64,000 nucleotides of DNA, taken from positions 62,001-126,000 of the forward strand of contig NZ_MVID01000010.1 of the NCBI RefSeq assembly GCF_002086815.1. The letters are read 5' to 3'. Under the pieces are notes generated by a model. It had not been told where the DNA came from. It made no database searches and saw nothing but the letters and a program-made list of their open reading frames with translations. Position 1 is the first letter of the stretch. Each line of letters starts with the position of its first letter. Made by a program: the position numbers and the translations under genes. Shown one piece after another: positions 1 through 9,069 of this stretch. The stretch comes from Mycolicibacterium parafortuitum (lineage in GTDB: Bacteria > Actinomycetota > Actinomycetes > Mycobacteriales > Mycobacteriaceae).

Positions 1-113
1 AAACCCCACAGCCGGGGCGTGACGGTGACGCCGGGCCGCGGTGGCCGAGCCGTCGTACGTCGGCGCGCCAAGACCGCACCCGCGGATACGGTGTCGGCCG
101 CCGAAACCTCGCG

Positions 114-941
114 CTAGAAGCGGTACTGCAGCACGCGTGCCTTGCGCGCGATGGACGGAACCCGGCGCGACAGCCTGCTCGCCAACCGCAGCCCAGTCGG
201 GAAGAGCGCTGTCTCCGGCCGGTGCATGGCGCTGGATTCGTCGATCAACCGCAGGCGGGAATTCCAGCTCTGCGGCTGCCGGGCGTCCTTGAAGCCTGGA
301 AAGTTCCACTGGCGGTGCGGCGAACTCGCGTTTCGTGACGTGGTCAGCCGCCCGATGAACTGGTTGGCCTTACCGACCGGCCCGTAGTCGTTGAACGCGA
401 CCACACCGGACGCGAAATGGTCGGTGATCCGCGTGAGGATGCCGACGACGGAGTCCTTGTCGAGGAACGCGAAAAGGCCGTCGGCGAACACGAACGCGGG
501 CCGTTCGGCCGGGATATTTGCCGTCCAGTCCGGGCGCAACACACTGGCCGCGACGGTCCGGGCGTGTGCGTGAGACGGCACGACGGCGGCGCGCAGCGCG
601 ACGACCGCGGGCAGGTCGACGCTGAACCAGTCGACCGACGCCGGCGGATCCACCCGGAACACCGCACTGCTCAGCCCCGCCCCGAGGTCGACGACCACCG
701 CGTCGGGGTGGTCCGACACGAACGCGCGGATCCGCTCGTCGAGCATCTTGGCGCGCAGCGCGACCAACGCCACCACGCTGGGCGTGGCGCCCAGTGCGGT
801 GAAGTCATGGTCGATCTGGCGCACCGTCGCATCGGCGAGCGGATCGCCGAGGATCGGACGCGCAGCCCGGGCGTCGAGAGCACGGCAGTACTCGGTGAGC
901 AGTGCGGTCTGTTCGATCGGGGCGAGGCCGCTGACGTCCAT
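114..941 (-). CDS. Class I SAM-dependent methyltransferase, LCMT (leucine carboxyl methyltransferase) family
   Basis: The 275-residue product reads MDVSGLAPIEQTALL at its N-terminus. It carries a VVDLGAGLSSAVFRVD stretch, a SAM-binding motif I of the LCMT/PPM1 methyltransferase group, followed by WFSVDLP, the acidic motif II region. Mycobacteria hold many such LCMT-like paralogues of unknown substrate. I chose the ATG at 941 because family members start close to this region; an in-frame ATG at 989 would add 16 residues (RRRFPQPG...) that look non-coding. It lies 52 bases downstream of a PE-PPE esterase on the same strand, so read-through is possible. The methyl acceptor cannot be inferred. 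Confidence 0.75.
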   Translation of the reverse strand: MDVSGLAPIEQTALLTEYCRALDARAARPILGDPLADATVRQIDHDFTALGATPSVVALVALRAKMLDERIRAFVSDHPDAVVVDLGAGLSSAVFRVDPPASVDWFSVDLPAVVALRAAVVPSHAHARTVAASVLRPDWTANIPAERPAFVFADGLFAFLDKDSVVGILTRITDHFASGVVAFNDYGPVGKANQFIGRLTTSRNASSPHRQWNFPGFKDARQPQSWNSRLRLIDESSAMHRPETALFPTGLRLASRLSRRVPSIARKARVLQYRF

Positions 942-993
942 GCAACCACCCAAGCACATCAGGCCGGGCTGCGGAAAACGCCGCCGCAAGCGA

Positions 994-2250
994 CTATTCG
1001 TCCCCTCCGGTGCTGCTGTCGCCGGTGTCGCCGGTGTCGCCGGTGTCGGCGGATTTGGCGGACGTGGCGCCGGTGTCTGTGTCTGCCCCGGTGTCGGTGT
1101 CTGCCTCGGTGCCGGTGTCGGCCGCCTCGTCTGCGGCGTCCTCGTCGTCGATCACGTCGTCGACAACCTCGGCGGCGTCCTCGTCGTCGATGACCTCGTC
1201 GTCGCTGTCGACCACGTCGTCGACCACCTCGTCGTCAGCAATCGCGTCCACAACCTCGTCGTCGGCCTCCACCGCGGCGGGCTCAAGTGCGCGGACGGTC
1301 TTGCCGCGGACGGGTTCGGTGCGGGCGGCGGTCGACTGCACCAGGGTGGCCTCAGCGCGTGCCGAATCCTGCTGCGGCCCCTCCGGTTCGGGATCCGGGG
1401 CGGGCGGAAGCCCCGGCTGCGCCGGCAGATACGAGCGATCGTAGGCGCGGTCGACGATCTCCTTGAGTGGCGCGTTGAGCATGTCGGCGACGAAACCGAG
1501 CCCGAACCATTTCAGCGGCTGTAGCAGCGGCAAGGTCTTGGTCGGAACGAAGACGTAGGTGATGTCTCCCTCGGTCCACACATAGTTGGCCGGGTCGTAG
1601 ATGTCGACGGGCTCGTAGTCCTGATGGGTGAGGAAGAAGGCGGCCGTCGAGTTCAGCATCGCCAGCAGATTCGTCGTGTCGTCCGGGAAGTCCGAGGCCA
1701 TGTCGTATTCCTGGGACACGTCGATGATGTGGTAGCCGAGGTCCGGGAAGACATCGTCACCGCGGAGCTTGTCGGACCCGTTGTACTTGCGGGCGGGGTT
1801 ACCCATCAGGACGAAGCTGAGGTTCTCCGGGCCTGGGACGCCCTCCGTCGCGCCGTGTTCGCGCATCCACGCCGCGGCGACCCGGGCGCCCTGGCTGTAG
1901 GCGAACACGATCTGTTTGCCATCCGTGCCGTCCCGCAGCACCGCGTCGAGCACCGCGACCGCGGACGGCGTGGAGGCACGCGAGTACACCACGTTCTTGC
2001 AGGTGCGAGGCGACTCGCACATGACGCCCTGCAGATCATCGTCGTTGCCGCCGGGGAGCAGGCTGAGCGTCAGGACGCGGGTCGGTTCGGTGGGAAAGTA
2101 GTTGTATGTGGCCGAATGTTCTTGCGTCGCTGCTGCCGACGCGTCGGCCATGCCGACCGGAAGTGCGACCAGCGGAACGGCCAGCGCGGCGGCGATCCCC
2201 GATGCGCTACGCCGGCGCTTGCGCGTCCCGGCTCGGTGTCGAGTTCCCAT
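994..2250 (-). CDS. Secreted PE-PPE domain (alpha/beta-hydrolase) protein with acidic C-terminal tail
   Basis: This 418-residue protein has an Arg/Lys-rich N-region and a hydrophobic segment (about residues 20-40, ending in an Ala-rich cleavage region), so it is probably exported. The middle matches the mycobacterial PE-PPE serine-hydrolase fold: FAYSQG places the nucleophile at about Ser119, and the later TKTLPLLQPLKW segment is typical of the domain's C-terminal end. Here the domain occurs without PE or PPE N-terminal modules. From about residue 320 the chain turns into a low-complexity Asp/Glu/Val tail that changes near the end to Asp-Thr-Gly repeats, unlike the globular part. PE-PPE proteins act as cell-envelope esterases/lipases; the substrate is unknown. 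Confidence 0.8.
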   Translation of the reverse strand: MGTRHRAGTRKRRRSASGIAAALAVPLVALPVGMADASAAATQEHSATYNYFPTEPTRVLTLSLLPGGNDDDLQGVMCESPRTCKNVVYSRASTPSAVAVLDAVLRDGTDGKQIVFAYSQGARVAAAWMREHGATEGVPGPENLSFVLMGNPARKYNGSDKLRGDDVFPDLGYHIIDVSQEYDMASDFPDDTTNLLAMLNSTAAFFLTHQDYEPVDIYDPANYVWTEGDITYVFVPTKTLPLLQPLKWFGLGFVADMLNAPLKEIVDRAYDRSYLPAQPGLPPAPDPEPEGPQQDSARAEATLVQSTAARTEPVRGKTVRALEPAAVEADDEVVDAIADDEVVDDVVDSDDEVIDDEDAAEVVDDVIDDEDAADEAADTGTEADTDTGADTDTGATSAKSADTGDTGDTGDSSTGGDE

Positions 2251-2345
2251 ACATCCCCCTCGTAAGCCCCGCAGCGTTTGCTGACCACATCAGGGTACGC
2301 GTCTTCCCCCCGTCGTCACACCTCAAACATCAACGCATTTCCGAT

Positions 2346-2368
2346 TTGTGATTACGGAATATTCACAA
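2346..2368. promoter_or_regulatory. Inverted repeat TTGTGA-N11-TCACAA upstream of the PE-PPE gene
   Basis: Perfect 6-base arms (2346-2351 and 2363-2368) surround an AT-rich 11-base spacer. The site lies about 95 bases upstream of the start at 2250 and about 85 bases past the cutinase stop. The half-sites resemble CRP half-sites, but the spacer is longer than the usual 6 bases, so the binding factor is uncertain. Confidence 0.3.
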
Positions 2369-2454
2369 TCTGGGCACGCTGTGTGACGGCTGTGAACGAC
2401 GTCGGCCACTTGGTTAGCTATGTTTGCCACGCGGCCCAGGCCAGTTGGCATCCG

Positions 2455-3120
2455 CTAGCGGAGTCGGTCCGCGACGAAGTTGGCGGCTTCGTCGACCATC
2501 CCGTTCTTGATGTACGAGAAGTGCGCGGGGAAATTGAGGCCGGACGAGCAGAACGGATCGTCGAGGCCGCACAGGTCGATCGTCCTGGGCCCGTACACGC
2601 CGCTGACGGCGGGCAGCGGACCGCCACCGGGGATGTTACGCAACGGATTTCCGAACACCGCGACGGCCGCGACACGATCGGCCAGATGGGCCGGCAGCGG
2701 TGTGGGGGTGAAACGGCCGAGCGGCTTCGGGTCGACGGTGATCAGATCGATCACCCCGGCCCCCTGGGAGTTCCCGCCGAGCACCAGTTTGGTGTCAGGG
2801 CAGTTGTCGGCCATCCACTGCACCCGGCCCGTCGCGTCCGCGGCGCCCAACGGTGCCGACACGTCGAAGTCGAAACTCGCCGGATAGTTGACGCCGTACG
2901 CGCCGACCGTGCGTCCCTGCAGTTTGCCGCGCAACGAGTCGACGAACGCATTGCCCAGCCAGCCGAGTCCCGCGGGTGCCCCGGTGCCGCGGGCGAAGAT
3001 CACCTCGACGTCGGGGCACGGCTGTGCGGCCGCCGTGGGTATCCCGATCACCGCCTGCAGGCTTGCCACCATCGCCAGCACCGCCGCGCCCGCCACTCCG
3101 GACATCCACTTCAACAGCAT
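2455..3120 (-). CDS. Cutinase family secreted esterase
   Basis: The 221-residue product has a classical signal peptide (hydrophobic residues about 8-30 ending TAAAQP) and then the cutinase fold. GGNSQGAG holds the nucleophile at about Ser118 (usually GYSQG), the LDDP region supplies the Asp at about 187-188, and PAHFSY supplies His at about 200. Cysteines near 35/107 and 184/191 fit the two conserved disulfides. Mycobacterial cutinase-like proteins hydrolyse lipid esters at the envelope or outside the cell. A start at 3138 would add six residues; I preferred 3120 because it gives a compact signal peptide. No strong ribosome-binding site distinguishes them. Confidence 0.85.
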   Translation of the reverse strand: MLLKWMSGVAGAAVLAMVASLQAVIGIPTAAAQPCPDVEVIFARGTGAPAGLGWLGNAFVDSLRGKLQGRTVGAYGVNYPASFDFDVSAPLGAADATGRVQWMADNCPDTKLVLGGNSQGAGVIDLITVDPKPLGRFTPTPLPAHLADRVAAVAVFGNPLRNIPGGGPLPAVSGVYGPRTIDLCGLDDPFCSSGLNFPAHFSYIKNGMVDEAANFVADRLR

Positions 3121-3180
3121 GAATCCATGCTGACACATTGCTGTGAGCGGATCGCCGAAACCATTGCTGAGCTGGGGTTT

Positions 3181-4662
3181 TCAGGCGAACGTGTAGTCGG
3201 TCAGCGGAAAGCTGTCGTTCTCCCGGTTGGTCTGGTTCGTCGATGCGGGCCGCACCAGGGTCTCCCCGCTGGGGCTGAAGTAGTACGACCGCGACCCGGC
3301 ACAGTCACCGAGCCCGAACACCGTCTTGCCCAGCAGCTTCGACATCCGCTCCCGGAACTCGGCATTGGCCTCCGGGGTCACCTCGAAGGTCGTCGCATTG
3401 CGCCGCTGCAGCTCCCCGAACAGCCGGTCCATGTGGCGCATCTGGTACTCCACGGTCGCGAAATACGACAGACCGCTGGAGGCATAGGGTCCGGCCAGGC
3501 TCAGGAAGTTCGGGAACGCGGGGATCGAGACGCCCTGATAGGCCTGGAAGCCGTTGTCGCGCCACCACTTCCCGAGATTGCGGGCGTCGCGACCGATCAC
3601 CTCGATCGCGGGGATGTTCGCCTCCCAGAGATCGAATCCGGTGCACAACACCAGGGTGTCGATCTGGGTCTTCGTGCCGTCGCACGCGACGATGCCGTCC
3701 GGTTCGACATGCTCGATCCCGGACGCCTGAAGATGCACGTTCGGCTTGGTGAACGCGCGGTAGTACGCGTTCGAATAGGTCGGACGTTTGCATCCGAACT
3801 CGTAATGCGGCGTCAGCTTGGCGCGAAGTTCCTTGTCCCGGATCGAGACGAATCGCAGCGCGCGCGACGTCAGGTCGGCGACGGTGTTCAGCTGCCGGAA
3901 GTATTTGAAGTTCAGTACCGACAGGATCATCATCGTCTCCAGGCCCACATCGCTGCCGGCGCGGAACGCGCGCTGCAGCAGCGGAACCCGGGCGAATGCC
4001 CGGCGCAGCCACGGCGGGATCGGGAAATCGACCTTCGGCACGACATGGATCGGTGTGCGCTGGTACACCGTGAGCTCGGCAGCGTCCTTCATCAGCTGGG
4101 GGATCAGTTGCACCGCGGTGGCGCCGGTCCCGATCAGGCCGATGCGGTCCCCCGCGGGGGAATAGCTGTCGTCCCAGTCCATGCTGTGCACGATCCGGCC
4201 GGCGAAATCCTCGATACCGGGGATGTCGGGCTTGCGCGGCTGCGACAGATACCCGGTCGCGGTGATCAGAAACCTAGAGGTCAGAGTTTCCCCGCCGGCC
4301 AGCGCGACCTGCCAGGTCTCGGTGTCGTCGTCCCACCTCGCGCCGTCGACGGCGCAGTTGAACCGCATGTGCCTGCGGACGTCGTATTTGTCGGCGACGT
4401 GGTCGGCGTACTTCTTCAGCTCGGTCCCCGGCGCATACAGCCGTGACCAGTGCGGATTGGGTTCGAACCAGTACGAATACGTGGGGGACGGAATGTCGAC
4501 CGCCAGGCCCGGGTAATGGTTGACGTGCCACGTCCCACCCAGATCATCCTCACGATCAACGATGAGAATGTTCTCGTAGCCCATTTTCTTCAACTGGATG
4601 GCGGCCCCCATTCCGCCGAACCCAGCTCCGACGACGATGACGTCGTACTGCGGATCAAACAT
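3181..4662 (-). CDS. Flavin-containing (Baeyer-Villiger type) monooxygenase
   Basis: The 493-residue protein has an N-terminal FAD Rossmann motif (VVGAGFGGMGAA, residues 10-21). It also carries the BVMO-type fingerprint FAGRIVHSMDW and a second dinucleotide motif, GLIGTGATAVQ, for NADPH. This order and length fit class B flavoprotein monooxygenases that insert oxygen into ketones or oxidise heteroatoms. Related actinobacterial enzymes are often found in steroid, ketone or alkane catabolism. It stands as a single gene between the cutinase and a PE-PPE esterase, so the natural substrate is not indicated by neighbours. Confidence 0.85.
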   Translation of the reverse strand: MFDPQYDVIVVGAGFGGMGAAIQLKKMGYENILIVDREDDLGGTWHVNHYPGLAVDIPSPTYSYWFEPNPHWSRLYAPGTELKKYADHVADKYDVRRHMRFNCAVDGARWDDDTETWQVALAGGETLTSRFLITATGYLSQPRKPDIPGIEDFAGRIVHSMDWDDSYSPAGDRIGLIGTGATAVQLIPQLMKDAAELTVYQRTPIHVVPKVDFPIPPWLRRAFARVPLLQRAFRAGSDVGLETMMILSVLNFKYFRQLNTVADLTSRALRFVSIRDKELRAKLTPHYEFGCKRPTYSNAYYRAFTKPNVHLQASGIEHVEPDGIVACDGTKTQIDTLVLCTGFDLWEANIPAIEVIGRDARNLGKWWRDNGFQAYQGVSIPAFPNFLSLAGPYASSGLSYFATVEYQMRHMDRLFGELQRRNATTFEVTPEANAEFRERMSKLLGKTVFGLGDCAGSRSYYFSPSGETLVRPASTNQTNRENDSFPLTDYTFA

Positions 4663-4765
4663 GTGTCAACGCTACCTCACAGCAAATCATTCATCAGCCA
4701 ACGAAGCCGGGGCAGCGTCGGCTAAAGTGTCACGTTTCCGTCAATTATCGCCGGACACACCACGA

Positions 4766-4788
4766 AGCCCCGGCGTGATGCCGGGGCT
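4766..4788 (-). terminator. Hairpin terminator downstream of the second PE-PPE gene
   Basis: Perfect 9-base arms AGCCCCGGC and GCCGGGGCT enclose a 5-base loop. It lies about 43 bases past the stop codon at 4831 on the minus strand and upstream of the monooxygenase. There is no long U-tract, as is common in mycobacteria. Confidence 0.55.
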
Positions 4789-4830
4789 CCGGGCGGGCGT
4801 CCTCCGTCAGCGACCTCGAGTCCGGGGAGG

Positions 4831-6114
4831 TTACTCCGAGGAGCCGGAGTCAGACGACCCAGTTCCTTGCGACGACGAACCTCCTGACGAGTCGGAGTCC
4901 GCGGAGCTCGTCGAGCCCTTGGCGCCGTCGTCGTCGCCGTCCTTGCCGGACTTACCGGCCTTGCGCACCGTGTCGGCCTTGTCAGCCTTGTCGGCGTTGT
5001 CAGCCTTGTCGTCGTCCGCCTTGGCAGAGTCCGCGTCGGCCTTGGCGGAGTCCGCGTCCTTCGCCGCGTCGGCATCGGAATCGTCGTCGCTCACCGCAGG
5101 CTTGGCGCTGGTGCGCTTCTTCGGCGCTTCATCGGTGTCTGTGTCGGTGTCGGCGCTGATCTTGTCGACCGACGCGACGTCGTCCTCGTCGGCGACCGGC
5201 TCCTGCACGACCGCGGGGGTGGCCAGCGCGGCTGCGCTCGAAACCCCGGCGGTGGTGGTGCGGTTGTCGTTGCGGCTGTAGCCCTTGTCGATCATGGCCT
5301 TCAGCTCGGCCTCCCGGGGAGCCAGGAACGGCAGCAGCTGAACCAGCGGCAGCTTCTTCGTCGGTACCAGATAGGTGGTCGTGGTGCCGCCGAGATCGTT
5401 GGTCACCCGGGTGATGTTCCCCTCGGGCGTCACCGCCTCGTAGTCCTGCAACATCATCGGCACGTGCACGAAGATGCCGCCCGCGACCGCGTTGGCCAGG
5501 GCCAGGAAGTTCCACCACCGGTCCGGCAGGTCTGCGGCGCCGTCGTACTCGCCGGTGACGACGTCGATGTCGTAGATGGTCTGCGGCGCGGGCAGATAGG
5601 TGTAGTCGTAGCGCGGGTTGTACTGCGAGTCCTTGAGGAGCTTCTGCCGGCTGGAGTCGGCGACCAGGATGAACTTGACCTCGTTCTTGTCCGGAGCGTC
5701 GGGATCGTTGATCAGAGTCCTCATCCAGTCGTTGACGACCAGGGAGCCGGCCGAGAAACCGACGACCGTGACCACGTCACCCGGCCTGTTGGCGGCGAGC
5801 ATCGCGGCGTCGAAATGCGCGTCGAGACTGATGATTCCGGCGGTGATCGACTGACCGAGGGTCATATCGTTCCTGCCGGTGTACGGCCCGGCCTGGGCCG
5901 GCCACTCCACGCCGTCGAGCACATCGTTCTCGCGGGCGAGCTTGCCGCCGAGCAACGGCGAGATGACGATCTCATGCATATCGGGCGTACCGAGTCCGCC
6001 GACCGCGACCGCCGTGTTGAGGGCCTGCGCGCCGGTCGCGGCGGACAGTGCCACCGTCGCCGAAGCAAAGACCGCACCGCAGGCGACTCCCGCTTTTCGA
6101 AAGCTTCTGCGCAT
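4831..6114 (-). CDS. Secreted PE-PPE domain protein with charged repetitive C-terminal tail
   Basis: This 427-residue protein begins MRRSFRKAG and has a signal peptide (hydrophobic about 9-30, ATGAQA cleavage region). The PE-PPE alpha/beta-hydrolase core includes VVGFSAGS with the nucleophile at about Ser111, and TKKLPLVQLLPF near the domain end parallels the other PE-PPE protein in this window. The last about 130 residues are Ala/Asp/Lys/Ser repeats (AKADADSAK, DKADKADK) ending in Ser/Gly, probably a disordered, surface-exposed tail. The start at 6114 is favoured over the ATG at 6204 because the extra N-terminal residues would precede the signal peptide. It is a likely envelope esterase of unknown substrate. 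Confidence 0.8.
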   Translation of the reverse strand: MRRSFRKAGVACGAVFASATVALSAATGAQALNTAVAVGGLGTPDMHEIVISPLLGGKLARENDVLDGVEWPAQAGPYTGRNDMTLGQSITAGIISLDAHFDAAMLAANRPGDVVTVVGFSAGSLVVNDWMRTLINDPDAPDKNEVKFILVADSSRQKLLKDSQYNPRYDYTYLPAPQTIYDIDVVTGEYDGAADLPDRWWNFLALANAVAGGIFVHVPMMLQDYEAVTPEGNITRVTNDLGGTTTTYLVPTKKLPLVQLLPFLAPREAELKAMIDKGYSRNDNRTTTAGVSSAAALATPAVVQEPVADEDDVASVDKISADTDTDTDEAPKKRTSAKPAVSDDDSDADAAKDADSAKADADSAKADDDKADNADKADKADTVRKAGKSGKDGDDDGAKGSTSSADSDSSGGSSSQGTGSSDSGSSE

Positions 6115-6762
6115 TCTGATCTCCCCGATTAGTAGCAGTGAAGCAACGCGCCACCTCCGGCGCGAGATGAGCATATTGCGCGCCGATCGGCGTCTGCACA
6201 GCAAAACCGAGAATTTTTAATATGTGTATTCCTAGCAAACGGAAATTGAATTGCTGTAGGTGGTTCGTCACTGTGAGTTTCGCATCTCGGGAGGACATTG
6301 CGCCCTCGCTCTCGACCCGCGGATCGAGTACGCAGACCGTGCAGAATGCGCTCACCGACCCCGCACGTGGCGACGATCTGACCGTCCTTATATCGCCGAA
6401 CCAATTAGTTTGCCTACAGGTCCACGGCTAATAAAAGTTCTTGGTCTGGACCATCCCACTCAGCACATATCCTGTCCCGGGGAACGGGACAATGGGCTTT
6501 CGGGCGCGATACCGCTCCTCGGCTAGGGCGTGATTGGCGCCGCGGCGGGGGTACGGGGACGGCCCGGCCGCAGGGGTCGCCCGCGTGGCAAACAAATCTG
6601 ACACACCGTGACAGGATCGGCTGCGACGAGGCCTGCGACCTGCGCGCTCACCGGTCGCCGGAGCCGGCTGAACTGCTGCACCCCAACGGAATTCGAGTGC
6701 ACCCGCGCGGTCACTCGGATCGACCCGACACGGGCGCACGGCGGCCCGTTATCGTTACCCGA
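6115..6762. other. Intergenic region of lower GC between divergent PE-PPE and SDR genes
   Basis: About 650 bases without a convincing gene. The part from about 6120 to 6480 is visibly AT-richer than its surroundings (runs such as gagaatttttaatatgtg). Possible reading frames here have no family signature. It must contain the promoters of both flanking genes. The only clear structure I see is the inverted repeat at 6473-6491. Confidence 0.6.
6473..6491. promoter_or_regulatory. Perfect inverted repeat TGTCCCG-N5-CGGGACA
   Basis: Seven-base arms (6473-6479 and 6485-6491) flank GGGAA. It lies about 270 bases upstream of the SDR start in the AT-richer intergenic region. It could be an operator or a small hairpin; no gene next to it encodes an obvious regulator. 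Confidence 0.35.
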
Positions 6763-7620
6763 ATGGCATCCACAGACACGTCGCAGCTGTCAGGAAAGGT
6801 CGCCTTCGTCACCGGTGGCGCATCAGGGATAGGGGCGGCACTGGCCACGCGCCTGGCCGCGGCAGGGAGCGACGTGTGGATCGCCGACCGTCAGACCGGC
6901 CCCGCCGAAGAGTTGGCGCAACGGCTCCGCGGCACCGGTGCCGTCGCTCATGCCGTCGGACTCGACGTTCGCGACCCCGACGCCGTCGAGAACGCGATCG
7001 CGGCGACCGTCGACACCTCGGGCCGGATCGACTATCTGTTCAACAATGCCGGGATCGGCATCGGCGGCGAGGTCGACACCCTGACCCTGCAGGACTGGGA
7101 CGACATCATCGACGTGAACCTGCGCGGTGTCATCAACGGCGTCCAGGCCGCTTACCCGCGGATGATCCGCCAGGGCAGCGGCCACATCATCAACACCGCG
7201 TCCATGGCGGGGCTGATCACCACCGCGGCGCAGGGCGGCTACACGGCGACCAAACACGCCGTCGTCGCGCTGTCGAAGACGATGCGCGTCGAGGGGGCGA
7301 CCCACGGGGTGCGCGTCTCGGTGCTGTGCCCGGGCGTGGTGCGCACACCGATCCTCACCGGTGGTGAGTACGGCCGGAACAAGAGCGTCAGCCGCGAGGA
7401 TCAGCTCAAGCTGGGGGAGAAGCTGCGCCCGATGGATCCCGAGGTGTTCGCCGACAAGGCGCTGCGGGGCGTGCTGCGCAACGAGGCGATCATCGTGGTG
7501 CCCCGTTGGTGGAAGGCGTTGTGGTACCTGGAGCGGCTCTCCCCGGGCCTCTCGATGCGTACCGCCGCGGTGGCGCTGCAACGCACCCGCGAGGTCCAGT
7601 CAGCCGAACCGCTTCAGTAA
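6763..7620 (+). CDS. SDR family NAD(P)-dependent oxidoreductase
   Basis: The 285-residue product has the classical short-chain dehydrogenase features: the TGGASGIGAAL cofactor glycine motif near residue 17, NNAGIG, a catalytic Ser in INTASMAG and the YTATKHAV catalytic Tyr/Lys pair. The ATG at 6763 starts MASTDTSQLSGKVAFVTGG, the usual spacing from start to the glycine motif; the upstream extension is non-coding in character. The last 21 bases overlap the 3' end of the convergent alkB gene. A role in oxidising alcohols formed by the neighbouring hydroxylase is possible but is only inference. Confidence 0.85.
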   Translation: MASTDTSQLSGKVAFVTGGASGIGAALATRLAAAGSDVWIADRQTGPAEELAQRLRGTGAVAHAVGLDVRDPDAVENAIAATVDTSGRIDYLFNNAGIGIGGEVDTLTLQDWDDIIDVNLRGVINGVQAAYPRMIRQGSGHIINTASMAGLITTAAQGGYTATKHAVVALSKTMRVEGATHGVRVSVLCPGVVRTPILTGGEYGRNKSVSREDQLKLGEKLRPMDPEVFADKALRGVLRNEAIIVVPRWWKALWYLERLSPGLSMRTAAVALQRTREVQSAEPLQ

Positions 7621-8790
7621 CCTGCGCTCCGTGCGCGGGCTCAGCGCCGCCTTGCGCACATCGCCGTCGTAGTGGGCGACGACGCGGGGGTCCATCACCC
7701 GGCGCCACAACGGCGGAACCATCGCCAGCATCACCATCGTCGCGTAACCCGACGGCAACTGCGGCGCCTCGTCGGCGTGGCAGAGCGCCTGGAACCGGCG
7801 GTGCGGATTGGCGTGGTGGTCGGAATGGCGCTGCAGGTGGAACAGGAACACGTTGGAGATCACCGAGTTGCTGTTCCAGCTGTGCGCGGGCCGAACCTGT
7901 TCGTAGTGGCCGTCGCGGCGCTTCTGGCGCCGAAGTCCGTAGTGCTCAAGGTAATTGATCGACTCCAGCAGGCAGATGCCGACGATCGCCTGGCCGATCA
8001 GCCAGAACAGTACGTGCAACCCGAACACGGCGACCAACACCGAGAACAGGATGACTGTTATCAGCCAGGAGTTCAGGACGTCGTTGTGCAGGCTCCAGGT
8101 CGACTTGCCGCGCCGGTTCAGCCGTTTGCGTTCCAGCCGCCACGCCGACCGCAGACCGCCCCACGCGGAGCGGAACACGAACGCATAGAGAGTCTCGCCC
8201 AGCCGCGCGGATGCCGGGTCTTCCGGGGTGGCCACCCGCGAATGGTGGCCGCGGTTGTGCTCGACGTAGAAATGGCCGTACCCGGTCTGGGCCAGCGCGA
8301 CCTTGCTCAGCCGGCGTTCCGCCCGGGCACGCTGATGGCCCAGCTCGTGCGCCGTGTTGATCGCGACACCGGCGATGCCGCCGACCGTGAGCATCAGCCC
8401 GACCTTGTCGAGGTCGCTCATCGGGATCCCGGCCCGCCCGCTCCAGAGCCAGCACGCCAGCACCAGCGACAGATACTGCGCGGGCAGGTAGGCGTACGTG
8501 GCCCAGCGGTAGTAGGGGTCGCTCTCCAGGATCGCGACCGCACTCTCGGGCGGGTTGTCGGCATCGGGGCCCACGAGGTAGTCCGACACCGGGATCACGA
8601 TGAACATCAGCAGCGGCCCGGACCACCAGAACAGGCCGGATCCGCTCAGCGAGACCGCCACCGCCGATAACGGGATCAGCGACGGGATCACCAGCGCGAG
8701 CAACCAGAGGTACCGCTTCCGGTCCCGCCACGACGGGATGGCCGCAGCCGACCGACCGGTGCCCCGCAACGTGCGCTGCATAGTCGGCAT
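7600..8790 (-). CDS. alkB: Alkane 1-monooxygenase (AlkB-type integral-membrane di-iron hydroxylase)
   Basis: The 396-residue membrane protein contains all AlkB histidine boxes in order: HELGHQ (148-153), EHNRGHH (177-183), the NYLEHYGL signature (279-286) and LQRHSDHH (319-326). Several hydrophobic helices surround them. It hydroxylates terminal carbons of n-alkanes using electrons from rubredoxin. Mycobacterial alkB is usually followed by rubredoxin genes and a TetR regulator; none is present here and the C-terminus ends shortly after the last box, so no rubredoxin domain is fused. Electron transfer partners must be encoded elsewhere. An alternative start three codons downstream is possible. 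Confidence 0.9.
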   Translation of the reverse strand: MPTMQRTLRGTGRSAAAIPSWRDRKRYLWLLALVIPSLIPLSAVAVSLSGSGLFWWSGPLLMFIVIPVSDYLVGPDADNPPESAVAILESDPYYRWATYAYLPAQYLSLVLACWLWSGRAGIPMSDLDKVGLMLTVGGIAGVAINTAHELGHQRARAERRLSKVALAQTGYGHFYVEHNRGHHSRVATPEDPASARLGETLYAFVFRSAWGGLRSAWRLERKRLNRRGKSTWSLHNDVLNSWLITVILFSVLVAVFGLHVLFWLIGQAIVGICLLESINYLEHYGLRRQKRRDGHYEQVRPAHSWNSNSVISNVFLFHLQRHSDHHANPHRRFQALCHADEAPQLPSGYATMVMLAMVPPLWRRVMDPRVVAHYDGDVRKAALSPRTERRLLKRFG

Positions 8791-9069
8791 CTGTCGACCT
8801 GTCCCCCTCGTAGCCGGACGGTATCCCGATCATCGCAACTCCAAGCGACAATAGGGTAACGCTGTCATACCATTGCCGCTCTGGTCCGTCCACCGCGTCA
8901 GCGAACGTGTTTGCGCACCCGTCGTTTCCCTTGGCAGGGCCGCGCAGTTGCTGGGCGCCTGCTCAGGCCGGTGAGGTCAGGCTCAGTGCGGTCCTGGGCG
9001 GTATCGGGTCCAGCAAAGTACGGATCTCGTAGCTCGGGCCCGCCGATCAGCGGCTCGGTCGGGGCGGTC

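Noticed and set aside
2278..4446. 722-codon plus-strand frame opposite the cutinase and monooxygenase genes
   Set aside because: The opposite strand encodes two proteins with clear catalytic motifs; the long frame is a by-product of high GC codon use.
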